Below are positions 35,301 to 47,411 of a DNA stretch of 64,000 bases, in pieces; position 1 is the first letter of the stretch; each line of letters opens with the position of its first letter. The stretch comes from Brachionus manjavacas (taxonomy: Eukaryota; Rotifera; Eurotatoria; Ploima; Brachionidae). A program made the position numbers and the translations under genes. The stretch covers positions 4,593,501-4,657,500 of the forward strand of contig JAHQIY010000007.1 in NCBI GenBank assembly GCA_019054805.1, read 5' to 3'. The notes below the pieces were generated by a model. It searched no databases. It saw only the letters and a list, made by a program, of their open reading frames with translations, and had not been told where the DNA came from.

Positions 35301-38300
35301 AAGAGAGAAAATTTAAAAAAAATTTCCGTTAATTAAAAAAAAGTCATTGTATTAAAAATATTGGGTGGAAATTTGATTAAAATTAAAATCTCCTTTGGCT
35401 AATTTAGCCCTCAAATACAAGCTATTTCTATTAAAAATTTTTAATAATAAATATATTTTTTTTGCTACTTTCTCAAATTTCTTGTAAATTTTATTGTAAA
35501 ATTATGGTTTATTTGCTTGAAATTTTATATCATTTGCCAAAATCTAATAATCTTTTAATTATTGAAAAAAGATGGTTTGAAAAACACAACATTTGAAGCC
35601 CGTCAAACAATGACTAAAGATTTGTTTAAGATTAACAAGCTCACTTTCATTATTTCGACTGATTTTTAGATAGATTTTGTATGGATATCTATAATTGTAA
35701 AATTCCCCTAATAAAAAAAATTAACCTTTAAATCCAGTGATTATGGCAAAGTAGATCATGACTTTGCCCTTATGGTAAAAAAATTTGAAAATTTCCGCAA
35801 ATCTAAATTTAAAAAAAATTCTGATTGTAAAAATTGTAAAAAATTTAGCTGATTAGAGCTAGCATGTGAAATTAATAGGAAATCTTGTCTAGAATTGAAT
35901 TAAAGAAAAAGAAAGCTTCTGGAACCGGGCTGAGCTAGTGCCGTATATCTTTCTATCATGTCCGAAAATAAGTGTTGCAGTGTTGTCTAAAATTTAGCTT
36001 CAAATTCTGGCAGTTTTCATTTTCTAATTTAGAATCATGATGCGTCCAAACGAAAAACAATGCTCGCATGTGTGTTTGCGCTAATCACGTACTTTTATTT
36101 GCCAAATGAAATCTAATCCATAATCACGTTTGAAGCGGAACAAGCTTAAACTTCCGTTTACAAAACGAAATTTAAATTTTAATTAACATTTTGTTAAAAA
36201 TTTTAATCTGACCAAACAAACCTAAATTGTAGCTGTTCATTTAAAATTAGTTTACTTTGCGAACAGTTTAAATAAAAGAAGAGAAAACCCTGTGTAAACA
36301 TTTAAATATCAATCAAGTGGAAACTTGGATCTTTGGTCTAATTGGAATTTTATTAGTCTTTTAATTAAAATTAAACCTTCGACGTGAGATCAAAGTGTGT
36401 CGATATGTAACCATCTTTTTAAGCTTTGGTTGAATTTAATTGCAAACAAACAATACAGCTTGCAAATCTGATAAAATATTGACTTGAAATCGCTTTGGAT
36501 GAAATGATTTATTGGCAATAGGTTAATTTTATCGATTTAGTTTCTCACCAGCATCTTTTTTTCTTCTACTGCCGCACTCTACCTAAAGTCATACCGCGCT
36601 CATTTACAAAAATTAATAACATTTGAGTGATCGTTTACAAAATTTATCTTTTTGAGATTTTTACTCATCAAAATCAAATTTGTTTTTATATTCAACGATA
36701 TGAAACACTTGAATTTTTGACAAGTGGACCAAACGTCAACATCAACAATTTTATTGAAAAAAAGATAAAATTTACGTGAATCAAGTGAGAATAGATAGTT
36801 TTCATTAAGCTAATAGTTCAGTCTATGCTCCATCGATGTTTGTTGCCTATTGAGAAAAAAGGCTATTTTTTTAAATAAAAAAAATCTAAATCTTGATATG
36901 ATCGCAATAAAATTCAATAACTAGATGGATAAATTTTTTTTTTCTTTTTTATCCAAAAAAAACTTTTAATCTTTAGATTAATTAAACTATAGTAGTAGAA
37001 GTGGTCTCGTTATGGTGCAAATTCAACATAAGACTGTACGAAGCTTAGGGCCTAAAGTGAGCGATATTTAGAAACTGTAAATAAAACCGAGACTAGTCGG
37101 CTTTCTTATTGAATCACAAATAGGCTTCGACTTGCATTAAGAAGATAAATCCCCACAATTTTAATTACTGTCTCTTGGTTATACATAAACAAAATTTGCA
37201 CTGTCTTAAAGTTGGTATTGTTAGTGTTTGGACAATTAGACCGGTTTGTAAAGATGGCAAGAAATGGATACTTTTATATATTTAGAGCAGGTATTGTGTT
37301 TATCAAAATAGAAGCTTATCTAAACGCTTTTAATACAAAGCTATTTTTATTTTGGTTTTATATGAAGCTAATAATCTACTTTTATCTTAAAGTTTATTAT
37401 TATATTTTAATAGCTCCTTTTAATCTAAGAGAAACGAGTCTTTAATTTACATTTTATACTGTAACCTATTTTAAATTCAGCATATCCATTGAATTTTTTT
37501 CACATTCAAACAATCAATTTTTATCAACTTAAATTCAAATTTTATTAATTTTGAAAAAATTAAAAAAAAATTAGATCCCAACAACACTTGATTTTTTAAT
37601 TGTTTAGAAGTTTTTGAATTTTTTTGAACAAGTCATTAACAAGACAGGAAGTTCTAGCATATTAAAAAAAATATAAATTAAAAATATAAATAAAAATGGA
37701 ATTTGAATCATATCTGAATTTAAATAAAAATTTATATTAAAAAATTAATAGTTAAATGAACTAAAATTTTTGTTACATCGTTATTTATTAATTTCTATCA
37801 CGAATTAGTAACTTAATCTTATGTCACTGAGTTTAACGCACCAAAAACTCCATATATCATTTACAATCGGTGCAAACAAATGCTTTCAAAAACTTTATTT
37901 TGATTTATTAAGAGATTTATGTCAACAATTTTTGAAAAATGATTTTCCCTTTGTGAATGGATTTGCTGAATAAAATTGGATGCGGTCTTTTAGAGGTTTA
38001 GGATATATAAGATGCCCATATAAAATTAAATATTCCTTTTTTAAAAATATGTAAATTTTAAACATAGTTACAAAACGTTTGCTTAATTCATTTTCTTTAA
38101 AAATATTTTTCTCCTAGTTAAAAAAAAACAAACAAACTCTCATTATTGCAATCTAAAAATAAAAAATAAATGACCAAAAGTAAGCTGCTCGAAGGAAGCA
38201 CTCCTCTCTATCAGCATTTTTTTAAACATATTTGAATAAATAAATAAAAATAAAATAAATAATTGAAATTAAAAATTATTTAAAATTTTTTTTTAAGTTC

Positions 38301-40229
38301 ATTAGGTATATTCCTTTAATTTAAAAGTTGTTAATTTTCTTTGAATTTGATCATTTCAATTCCGCTAAATTTGAATAATTTTCAAATAGACTCTTCTATT
38401 AGAAATATTTTTAATCTCATTTCTTGTTAGAATATTTGATTCTATAAAAAACAGAAACTTGTATCATTAATTATTGCTTCACTCAAAAATACAAGCCTTC
38501 TAAAATTCAGAAATTCTCTATATTTTCTATTAATTGTGCATTTGAATTTTTAATATTTTAACTGATTTAAAAATGAAACGATTACCAGAGTCTTAGAAGA
38601 CAAGTATTTTTAAGAGACACTTAGAAGACATGAAAAATTTGCATTGTGGATTTTAGAACAAAAAACATAAAAAAAATAGTCAAAAATCAATAATTATTTT
38701 TAAAAAGACCAAAATTGCTTCTGAAATTTATCAACTTTTTTATTTTTTTTTTAAATCACAAATTTGAAAGATCAAAATGATTATAACAATTGTAAATTAT
38801 TTGATCTTTGCTGCGGCTTGTTAATAAATAATTAAAACAATTTAATCACTTTGATTCTTTAAATTTGCAGTGTTTATAGAGTGATTAATTTTAGCTGATA
38901 CCTAGTTTGAATCAACTGATAGATTTTTAAAAATCAAATAAAGAATTTAAAAAAAAATATTATAATGATTATTTTCTACTAAAATGTACAGTACCCTTTT
39001 TTTGAAAAAATTCAACCTAAATCCTATCAAAAATTACTTCCGCCATTTATTTTGGATCTAATATTTGAAGTAATGAATAAAAAAAATTAATTTTTTTTTA
39101 ATTAATTTTCAAATTAAGCCTATAAAATTATAGAAATTAAATTTTTTTAAAAAAACTAAATAATAATTTTATCTTAACATAATTGATAAAGAAATTTAAA
39201 TTTGACTTAGTAAAAAAAATTATCGAACAAAAAATAATTTTCACCCTTTAAATTTTTTTATCACCCTATTCTGATTGAAAAATAAGGTTTGTCCAAATAT
39301 AATATATTGATATTGTTTTTTGAAAAAAATTTCGTCAATAAAAACCGGAAGAAAAATCAAAAATTCTAAAGTGTTGAAATTCTTGACAACCAGAAAAAAC
39401 GTAGCTTTAATCATTTCAAAAAGTGATTAAAAAGGAATAACAGAAATTTTGAAATATTAATTTATTCTAAATAAGGACTTAAATGTTCAAAAGAGTTTGT
39501 GGGCTAAATATTGAATTTCGATCAAAGAGGATCAAAGACATCGAGTTCATACTTTATTCTAAATATTCAATATTTGAACATTTAAGCTTTGTTTTTTAAA
39601 CTCAAATCTCTTAAATAAATAAGCTTTATTGATTTATCTAAATTCTTTCCGAACCCTTATTAACCTGTCAATTCTTTACAAATAAACAAATAAGCGCTAA
39701 AATTTGTACAAAATAATAGAAATTGAATTTTTTTCTTTTGAAATGAACCTTATTGAAATATTTCCAGTATTTATATGAACTAATCAATTTATTTTCAGAT
39801 TTAAAAATTTCTGAATGATTACGTAAAATCATATTTAAATAGGTAATCAAAATAAACTTTCAAAGCCAAGATAGAATGAATTTTTCTTCAAGTAAATTTT
39901 TAAGATTTCTTATTTTAAAATTAAATCTATGTTTTGTACAAAATGACTTGTAAATTGCCTATAATTCATTTCACTTAAGTTGAATTGAATGATTTTAGTT
40001 ACCATAAAAATTGTTTGAACATAAAATAAAAATCTAAATAACGCTTAGACAATAGTATGTTTCTTCAATGCCAAAAATATATGTATTGGTAATTTTTTTG
40101 TTTTTGCTAATTTAACATGAATGTCTTTTTGGGACCGAAATTTAGAAAATTTAAGCAGTTTTCTAATTAACCTTAATAATGACATCTTTATCTAGGAAAG
40201 GTGATACGGTACTATTTTTTTTATTTTAT

Positions 40230-40330
40230 TATTATTTATTTGTTTATCTGTACCAAGCTAATTCTTCTTCAGAATATAAAAACAAATAAAATAGAGTTAA
40301 ATAAGATAAAATAAAATAAAAAAAAATAAG
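40230..40330 (-). mobile_element. Retroelement 3'-end fragment (minus orientation)
   Basis: TTTATTTGTTTATCTGTACC followed by AAGCTAATTCTTCTTCAGAA is an inverted, diverged copy of the 40.88-40.92 kb sequence that ends in an (AAAT)n tail. It therefore looks like the 3' end of a LINE or SINE in reverse orientation. Confidence 0.5.
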
Positions 40331-40439
40331 TAAAAATTAAAAAAGAATAAATAAGTCAAAAGAAAATTAAAAACGATAAGTTGAAATAGTGCGAGGTAAG
40401 ACATGTTTAAATACATGAAAGTTAAAAAAAAAAAAATTG

Positions 40440-40701
40440 TTAGGTAGCTATTACACAATGGAGTTGGATATTCGATATATCTTGATTCGAAACCTTCTCT
40501 TTTTTTTCTACTTTATTCGTCTGACGACCAGTGGTCATATCTCTCACTCTACTATAAATATTTTTGAGTTGAGTGAGAGATATGTTGGGATAGGACTGAG
40601 ACATTCTATTCCATTGGTTGTAAGACTGGTGGAGGAATACAAAGAAGGTTTCGAATCGAGATATATTGAATACCCAACTCCATTGTGTAATTGCTACCTT
40701 A
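40440..40701. mobile_element. MITE, 262 bp, ~55-bp terminal inverted repeats with a nested inner hairpin
   Basis: The left arm 40440-40496 (ACACAATGGAGTTGGATATT...GATTCGAAACCTT) and right arm 40644-40701 are reverse complements with about five differences. A second perfect 14-bp inverted pair (CATATCTCTCACTC / GAGTGAGAGATATG) lies inside. A 97-codon frame crosses it but is explained by the repeat. No clear target duplication was found. Confidence 0.8.
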
Positions 40702-40732
40702 CTATTTCCTCCTTTTTTCCTGAAACCTGAAC

Positions 40733-40931
40733 TATGTAAACATTTGCCACATGTAACAATCTATGTCCTCTAAACTTTAATTTTTTTTTTTTTAGCTTAT
40801 TTACTTTATTTTGATTTTTTTTATCTCATTTTTTTAACTTTAATTTAATTTTTTATTTTGATTTTGATTTTTTTTAATTTATTCTGAAGGAGCCCTAGCT
40901 CGGTACAGAAAACAAATAAATAAATAAATAT
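40733..40931 (+). mobile_element. Retroelement 3' end with (AAAT)n tail
   Basis: CACATGTAACAATCTATG near 40750 recurs at about 56316, in another retroelement 3' region. The fragment ends GAGCCCTAGCTCGGTACAGA followed by AAACAAATAAATAAATAAAT, the microsatellite-like tail of a LINE or SINE. Confidence 0.55.
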
Positions 40932-41254
40932 AGAAAACAGACCTTCTCCAAAACCACCCTTCAAACCACTCCAAACCAAAACCACTTTTAGATTTCACAA
41001 AAATAAGATATCGTTAAAATCTTCTAAAAAATAAATAATACAAGGTAAATGAGTACAATTCCAGTGTGTAGTTACTTACCTGTTTTTTGAAAAAGATTTG
41101 TTTGAAAATTTTTATTCATTTGCTTAAATTGATTGAACTAAGATTGATTTTATTTTTTCACAGTTTTTTTCTTTAATGGTTTAAGCTATTTTGACTACGG
41201 GTTTCTTCATTAGCGTCCAAGAATGCATTATCATCTATTGAACTTTTACTTTTT

Positions 41255-41470
41255 CGGTAAAGCGGGAATTTGCAATGATAGAGGGGAACTCTGGTCAATA
41301 GTAATTTGGGTGGCAGTTTCCACAGCAGGATCCAAGCTTTCAATAAAGCTGTCTAGTGGGTGTTGTTCGATTTGTTTTGTTTTTTCTCCATTATCTCCGT
41401 CGAAAGGATAGGAGAGTTCTGAAATGCCATCGTTTAAATTGTTAATAAAGCGAGTAATTATTAATTTTCG
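41255..41470 (-). other. Unassigned open reading frame fragment, no start codon
   Basis: Read from about 41470 downward, one frame stays open for about 70 codons. It reads ITRFINNLNDGISELSYPFD, then ESLDPAVETATQITIDQSSP, ending QIPALPKK and a stop. Composition is GC-richer and protein-like. It abuts the RT fragment on the other strand. It may be a piece of a retroelement protein or an exon remnant; no family was recognised. Confidence 0.35.
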
Positions 41471-42170
41471 TTGATTTTGGCGAACAATGCTAAACCATCT
41501 GGACTCGAAATAAATGGGACCAAAACGTTAGTTATGTGCATTAACACCAAATTGGATACTCCGATCACCATCGATGGTATGCAAATCAAGTGTGTAAGTG
41601 AATTTACATACTTAGGAAGCATCATCAGTAAAGCGCTGGGAACACACAGAGACATTCAGAGTAGACTTGCCAAAGCAAAAAGTGCCTTTGCTAGACTCCG
41701 ACCAGCATGGAAATCAAACAGCTACAGCAAGGAAACAAAACTTAAACTATACAACAGTGTAGTAAAAGCAACACTGATGTTCGAAAGTGAACGTTGGGGA
41801 ATGTGTGAATTTGACAGGAAAAGCCTTAACACCTTCCACACTGGAAGCCTGCGGAGAATTCTCGGGATACACTGGTCTAAGACATTCTGACCTTTACAGA
41901 AGAACAAATTCAGAGGCATTAAGTCAGTGCATTATAAATAAAAGACTGCGATGGCTTGGCCATGTACTAAGAATCAAAGAAACACGGATACCAAAAAGAG
42001 CCCTTCAATGGACACCTCAAAGGCGTCTTAAGGTAGGATCGGTATATCAGGTTTAGAAATTGGCATAGCATATAAGGATTTAGCTGATATAATGTAGCCT
42101 TATAAACTGCGTTCACACAGGTTCGCCTGTGTCACAGCTTTCAATACTACTACAATACTACTACTACTAC
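41471..42170 (+). mobile_element. Non-LTR retrotransposon 3' fragment (RTE-like)
   Basis: The RT thumb and C-terminal region reads EINGTKTLVM, CVSEFTYLGSIISKALGTHR and SYSKETKLKLYNSVVKATLM. After a frameshift near 41870 it continues DLYRRTNSEALSQC, NKRLRWLGHVLRI and RIPKRALQWTPQ, a C-terminal block I associate with RTE-type elements. The 3'UTR contains a perfect 7-bp hairpin with a TTCG loop (42115-42132) and finishes in TAC repeats (42144-42170). It is 5'-truncated and frameshifted. Confidence 0.8.
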
Positions 42171-42231
42171 ATGAAAGTAAGAAAATTTGGACCAAAATTA
42201 ATAAATTTCTCTTATTTTGAATTAGTTCATT

Positions 42232-44860
42232 TTAGAGAGTTCTATAATGTTTTAATTTTAAATTGAAAAGACATAGCGAAATTGAATCAGATATACCATC
42301 ATTACAAATCGGATTAATCTTAAGATTTTCTTTAAGTTGGTTTATATTTACTGTAATTTTTGAGGTTTCAATTTTAAAGTACTTGGAAATAAGAACCAAG
42401 TCGGAGGAAAAAGATTTATTAGAGGGGGGGTTATTTAGCATATATTTTAAAAATTGTGATGATAAATAATTATATTTAATTGTATCAATAAAAGTTAGTT
42501 TTGAAAATAGATAAAGTTCATCAAATTTGAATACTTTCAGTACTTTTAAGACTCGTGACATGTGACAGTAGGCTTTTAAACCAAACATTTTAATTAAGCT
42601 GTTTTGTAATATATTTATTGAATCCTTTGTGTTCGAATTAAGAGTGAGGGCCTCAAGACCATATGTGAATTTAGAAAAGCAATAGGTTTGTATATAAATG
42701 ATTTGAATTTAGGTGAAGAGGTAGGACTATTTTTAGGCAGAAAATACGAGATTCCAAAAAAACTGCTCTGAACTTTTTTAAATTTATAACTGCCTGTGAG
42801 TTAAGGTCAAGATTAGAATCTATGATGAAGCCTAAGTATTTTAACTGATTTGCTTCTTTAAGTTCGGATCCATTAAAGTGAAATAAAGACTTAAATAATT
42901 GAATGCCAAAGTTAACAACTTTTGTTTTATTAGGGTTAAATTTTATTCTCCATTTATTCCCATAAGACCCACAAATATCCAAAAGCATCTGTAGATGGGA
43001 GTCAACTGAGCTTATTAAGATTATATCATCTGCGTAGAAAATGATAGAAACATTAAGATTTTTATAAAAAGCTCCAAGCTCATTGTTTAGGCATTCTATT
43101 ATAAGATCATCAATATATATGTTAAAAAGAAATCAAGATAAAATGCCTCCTTGATTTACACCAGTTTCAATTTTAAAGGGTTTTGTTGTTAGATTATTTG
43201 GAAGAGATAAAACAGCTAGTGCTGAGTTATAATAAATCCTAAGCAATACCCAGTAGGAAGTATGCAGTCTCTTTAATAATTTATATAGAATAATAAAATT
43301 ATAGATTTCATCGCCAATATTGGCGTTTATTTTTTTGAAATAATAATAATAATAATAATAATAAAATTATAGAATAAGCCATCACGCCATATTTTGTCAA
43401 AGGCCTTTTCTGCATCTAAAGATGCTATCCTTCATCCAGAGCCTTTATTGATGTAGTTAAGAATTGTTTCTTTCAATACAAAAATGGCATGGTTACATGA
43501 GGTTTTTTTTCTAAAACCAAATTGGTTATTACTAACTTTATAAAGCTCGAAGAGTTAATTAGAATTAGTTTTTCTAGGATTTGAGCAAAGTAGTTTAAAA
43601 TAGAAATAGGTCTTATATTGTTTAGATCATAGCTGTTTTTCATGTTGTCTTTTAGAATAGGATTAATTTTTGAAGTATTAAAATTTTTTGGGATCTTATT
43701 TAAAAGTAGAAGTTGGTTGAAGAATTCAAGTAGAATTTCATGAAAACCAACAAAATTAACATTTTTTAAAGGGTTATAGGATATTTTGTCAAAGCCAGTT
43801 ACTTTTGAGTTATCAAGCTCTGATATCATTTTCTTTAGTTGAGACAGCTCAAAAAAAGGCAGAGTATCAGGACGAGTGTAATTCACAAATGCTTCATTCA
43901 CCTGTTTTTTTTATATAGTTAATCACTTGAGAGAGTAGATTCATTCTCTTAGAGTAAATTTAATAAGTGAGAAAAGAGTTTATCCGGTGGGAGGGTTTTT
44001 TCTTTTCTTACATTTCTTTTATTTTAGACTGTGCAAGCCTTTTCCAAAATCTATTTCTATCTTTTAAAGAGAAAAGATTTTCTATTTTTGCTTGCTCTTT
44101 TAGCATTCAAATACTTTAGCTATTTCAAATTTTAGTCTGGGTTAGACTTGAGGCTTAACAAATAAAGAATCAATCTCACAGTAGAGATTTTCATAAGTAA
44201 CATCCAATTTAAGGGCGAGGTGATCACTTAGATTTCCCAAGTCACTTATTATGTTACATTGAATAGATTTTAAGATATTCCCATGATCTGAGACTAATAT
44301 ATGGTCAAGATGAGCATTATATGGTGGAGAATTTTTTTTATGCTTTGTATAGGTATACGGAGTAAATTATGTGTTTAATGAGTCCAGTAGGACCAGGTCA
44401 TTATCATTAATAAAATGTTTATAGTAGAGTATCTATCTAATTTTTGGCAAGTGATCCTGAAAGGATCTGCATTGAAGTCACCTATAATGAACATTGGAAT
44501 ATTATTATCTTTATAAAATTTCATGTGAGCTATTTAGATTGATAGAGAAATCCTATATAAAGCTATCGAATTAGCCTTATGCTTGCTTTTATAAAAGGGC
44601 ATATAAACCCCAAAAATTACAAATTCTTGACCCTTGATTTTTAAATGAACATAGCTCGAATGTCTATTAAAAAAGCCACTATCAATTAAATCACAAGAGT
44701 CATCAAGAAACCAACATTGGCCACCATAAGGTCGCCTTGAAGATTTACCTAAAAAATCGGGCATATCTGACTTATAGAGTGGAGTATTTTTATGAAACTT
44801 AAATGAAGCTAAATCTTTTATAATATGAAATTCATTTTTTTTTGGTCCATAATTCATTGA
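42232..44860 (-). mobile_element. Decayed Jockey-type LINE
   Basis: Read leftward. Endonuclease pieces at 44857-44450 carry RRPYGGQCWFL, FVIFGVYMPFYKSKHK and FIIGDFNADPF. RT pieces at 43901-43473 carry NSKVTGFDKISYNPLKN and NNIRPISILNYFAQILEKLI. The catalytic FYADDIIL is at about 43030, then KWRIKFNPNKTKVVNF and LKYLGFIIDSNLDL at 42988-42671. The C-terminal tail is at 42588-42232. Frames are separated by many stops and shifts, and an (AAT)n microsatellite lies at about 43343-43365. An old, non-functional copy. Confidence 0.85.
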
Positions 44861-46112
44861 AATAACAAATATTTGAAAAATTAACTAAATGATTACAAAA
44901 GGATGATTTGAATGTTTAGGCTTTTTATTTTTCCCTTTTTTTATATCTGAATCAATTTATTTTTCACATAGAAAGATTTGATTGTTAGGAAAAACAATTA
45001 CAAGTTTTTGTTTGCACATCCAAGTTTTAAAATAATCAAGCAAGGACACTTGGAGAACTTTCAGTTATCTGGATTAGTTCTAAGAATCCAAATACTTTAT
45101 TTAACTCAAAGAAAGCATCGAATGTCGAATGAATTGTTATTATAATCATCGTCGTTGGTACTTTCTTTCAACTTTTTTTTGCTAATTCAAATAAGTATTA
45201 GAGCCTAATAATTCAAATAAGTATTTTGATAAAGAAACAGTCAAAGCACTTTAACTGCCAAAGTATGTGGTCTAGATCGGCATAGGCAGAGCTAAGAGAA
45301 TTTGAAAAAGTCAAGAGAAAAGAATCACCAAGGAAGCTAAATAAATCTTGAATTAAGTTTGTTGAGTCTTGGAAACAGAAAAATAAGAGATTATATGATT
45401 CAAATAAACAACACTTAAGAAATTAAAACAGAGAATAGAATAAACTCTTCTAAAATTTTTATATTTAAATTTAAGAGGTTTGTGAATTTTCCACGAAAAA
45501 AACAACAATTTTTGCATTAAATGTTGAAAAATTCAAAAATCCAACTTAATTAAAATTTGTAGCTATTTTTCTATGAAGATAAAAACGTAGATTGTATTTA
45601 TAAGAAATTTTTTAAATCATCATATCAAAATCAAATTTATATTCTCTATATTAGATTTTTGTTTTAATTTTTTTTGGAACATTAATTAGTAAGCATTTTT
45701 TATTAATTTAATTAAAAAATCAAGAAAAAATCAAAATCTTTGATGAATCGATGGCCAGATGGAAATATGGTGAAAAAGTCTTTGAATATTCCTTTTCAAG
45801 ACTAATAAATTTCTTTAGGATTAAAATATCAATAATGAAGTTTTCCACATTTAAGCTGTCAATTTTCAAAAATTAATTAATTTTTGGACAGAATTGCATT
45901 TATTTAACGGCCACAAATTATTTTAGTATCTAATTTATTTTAATCCATATCTAATAAAAATAAAAAAAAATATCTAATAAAATTTCATAGTATCTAATAA
46001 AATAATATTTGTTTCAAATAAAAAATAAAATATCACACTCAAGTAAAAAAAAAAATAGTAAAAATGTGAGAAAAAAATTAAACGGCTCTATTAAAGAGCT
46101 TAATTTATTTGT
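44861..46112. other. Intergenic, no gene seen
   Basis: AT-rich sequence with no recognisable gene or repeat end. Confidence 0.4.
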
Positions 46113-46858
46113 TTATTTGTTTTTCGAAATTTTTCTTCGTTTGCTTGGATTCTCAACGGTTTGTTCATTAACTTCATTGCGATTTTTAGGTGGTCTTCCT
46201 CTTGAAGGATGAAAACTTTTATTTTTCTCAGTCGAGCCACACATCAGCACTGGATAATTGAGCCATGTTAGTTTATATGTTGCATCCGCGGCTACATGGT
46301 TCGCTTTTCGAGTATTCGAGATTAGCCTTTTAGTATTGAAAAATACTTTGAAGTCTATTTTTTCTGGTGTAATAGACCAGCTAGAGACTGTGAACAACTC
46401 GTCATCATTGTCTGGAATTTGACTTTTACTTTCAAACCAATTCTTAAGCCCGGCTAAATCTAACTTTATAAAATCAGCTTTTTTCTTTTTTTGTTGTTGA
46501 ATAAAGTTGTTGAGTTCGATCGCATCGACTTCAACATAACCTTCATTAAGGTGATCTCTTAACCAACGCATTTTCTTTTTTGGTGCTAATTTTTCATCGA
46601 AATATTTTGTGAGAATAGCATTTTTGGTTTTATCTGGAATAACATTTGTCCTGAAATGGTTATGGTTACAGTCTTTAACAAAAATAATGCTTCTTGATAA
46701 GAAGCAAAGCGTTGAAACTCATCGTAAACTTTTGATTTGCCCCGCTTAGGTTTTAGATCGACTTCGATGCTGTCTATTTCGTCGTCAGTATCCAAACCTG
46801 GCTGATTTTGTGTAGCAGGTCGAAGAATTGAAGTTGAAGAAGATTCTGAATCACTCAT
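46113..46858 (-). pseudogene. MULE/FLYWCH-type transposase-derived gene, frameshifted and internally deleted
   Basis: The start at 46858 gives MSDSESSSTSILRPATQNQP, then a KPKRGKSKVYDEFQRFASYQ module. A one-base shift in a short T run near 46678 leads to VKDCNHNHFRTNVIPDKTKN, a Cys/His-containing FLYWCH-like end. The frame continues to VAADATYKLTWLNYPVLMCG and EKNKSFHP, which matches the beginning of MULE transposase domains. From there it jumps straight to a basic tail GRPPKNRNEVNEQTVENPSK, RRKISKNK. The core catalytic domain and SWIM finger are missing, so this is a deleted relic or a domesticated remnant. The minus strand is the coding strand. Confidence 0.65.
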
Positions 46859-46914
46859 TTTAATATTTTGTAATGTTTTTTCAAAAATTTTAGATGATGA
46901 TGATAAACGTCTTT

Positions 46915-46975
46915 ATTTAAATAAATAAATAAATATTGGCTCGAGCTTTCGCTCCTTTGCCAAGCTTAAATAAAA
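46915..46975 (-). mobile_element. Retroelement 3' tail fragment
   Basis: On the minus strand: AAGCTTGGCAAAGGAGCGAA, then AGCTCGAGCC, then (TATT/TAAA)n. This looks like the hairpin-plus-tetranucleotide end of a LINE or SINE. Confidence 0.45.
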
Positions 46976-47092
46976 TGTTTCAAAAAAACAAAAATAAGAA
47001 ATATAAAATAAAATTATTAAATACGAAAAAAAAGAAAATAGAACATAAAAAAAAAACGGAATATTTACAAAAAAATAAAAATAAAAAGTAAG

Positions 47093-47103
47093 ATTTTTTT
47101 TTT

Positions 47104-47135
<32 letters not shown>

Positions 47136-47140
47136 TTATA
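47093..47140. repeat. Poly(T) tract
   Basis: About 45 T residues interrupted by one C. It could be the reversed poly(A) tail of a retroposed copy on the minus strand. Confidence 0.8.
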
Positions 47141-47411
47141 ATTACAAAAATTTTAGTTTTAGTGTGACAAATTTATATAAAAAATCGATCATATTAATTG
47201 ATTAATTTATCAAAATTACATATGTTGATTTGATACTCAATGTATTAAATTAGATACTTATCAATTAGTTTAGATATTGATTAAATAAATTAGGTGCCAA
47301 TAAAATAAAATAGATATTATCAAAATTAGATACTAAATTAATTAAAATTAGGTACTGAATTAAATAGTAGCCTTATTTAACTTGATTATTTTTTTGCTAA
47401 AAATTTTCAAA

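Larger units (their letters stand above)
28670..40229. other. Long gene-poor region
   Basis: About 11.5 kb of AT-rich DNA without a convincing gene. Exceptions are described separately: a possible small exon at 30.5-30.8 kb and a duplicated, hairpin-bearing segment at 31.96-32.35 kb. Short GC-richer islands occur near 32.55-32.78, 34.62-34.70, 35.90-36.15 and 36.53-36.85 kb; these could be regulatory elements, but nothing in the sequence proves it. Confidence 0.35.

Noticed and set aside
37212-37445. 77-codon hydrophobic frame
   Set aside because: Composition is that of random AT-rich translation, with no supporting features.
40437-40730. 97-codon frame at the 40.4-kb MITE
   Set aside because: Fully explained by the terminal and inner inverted repeats.
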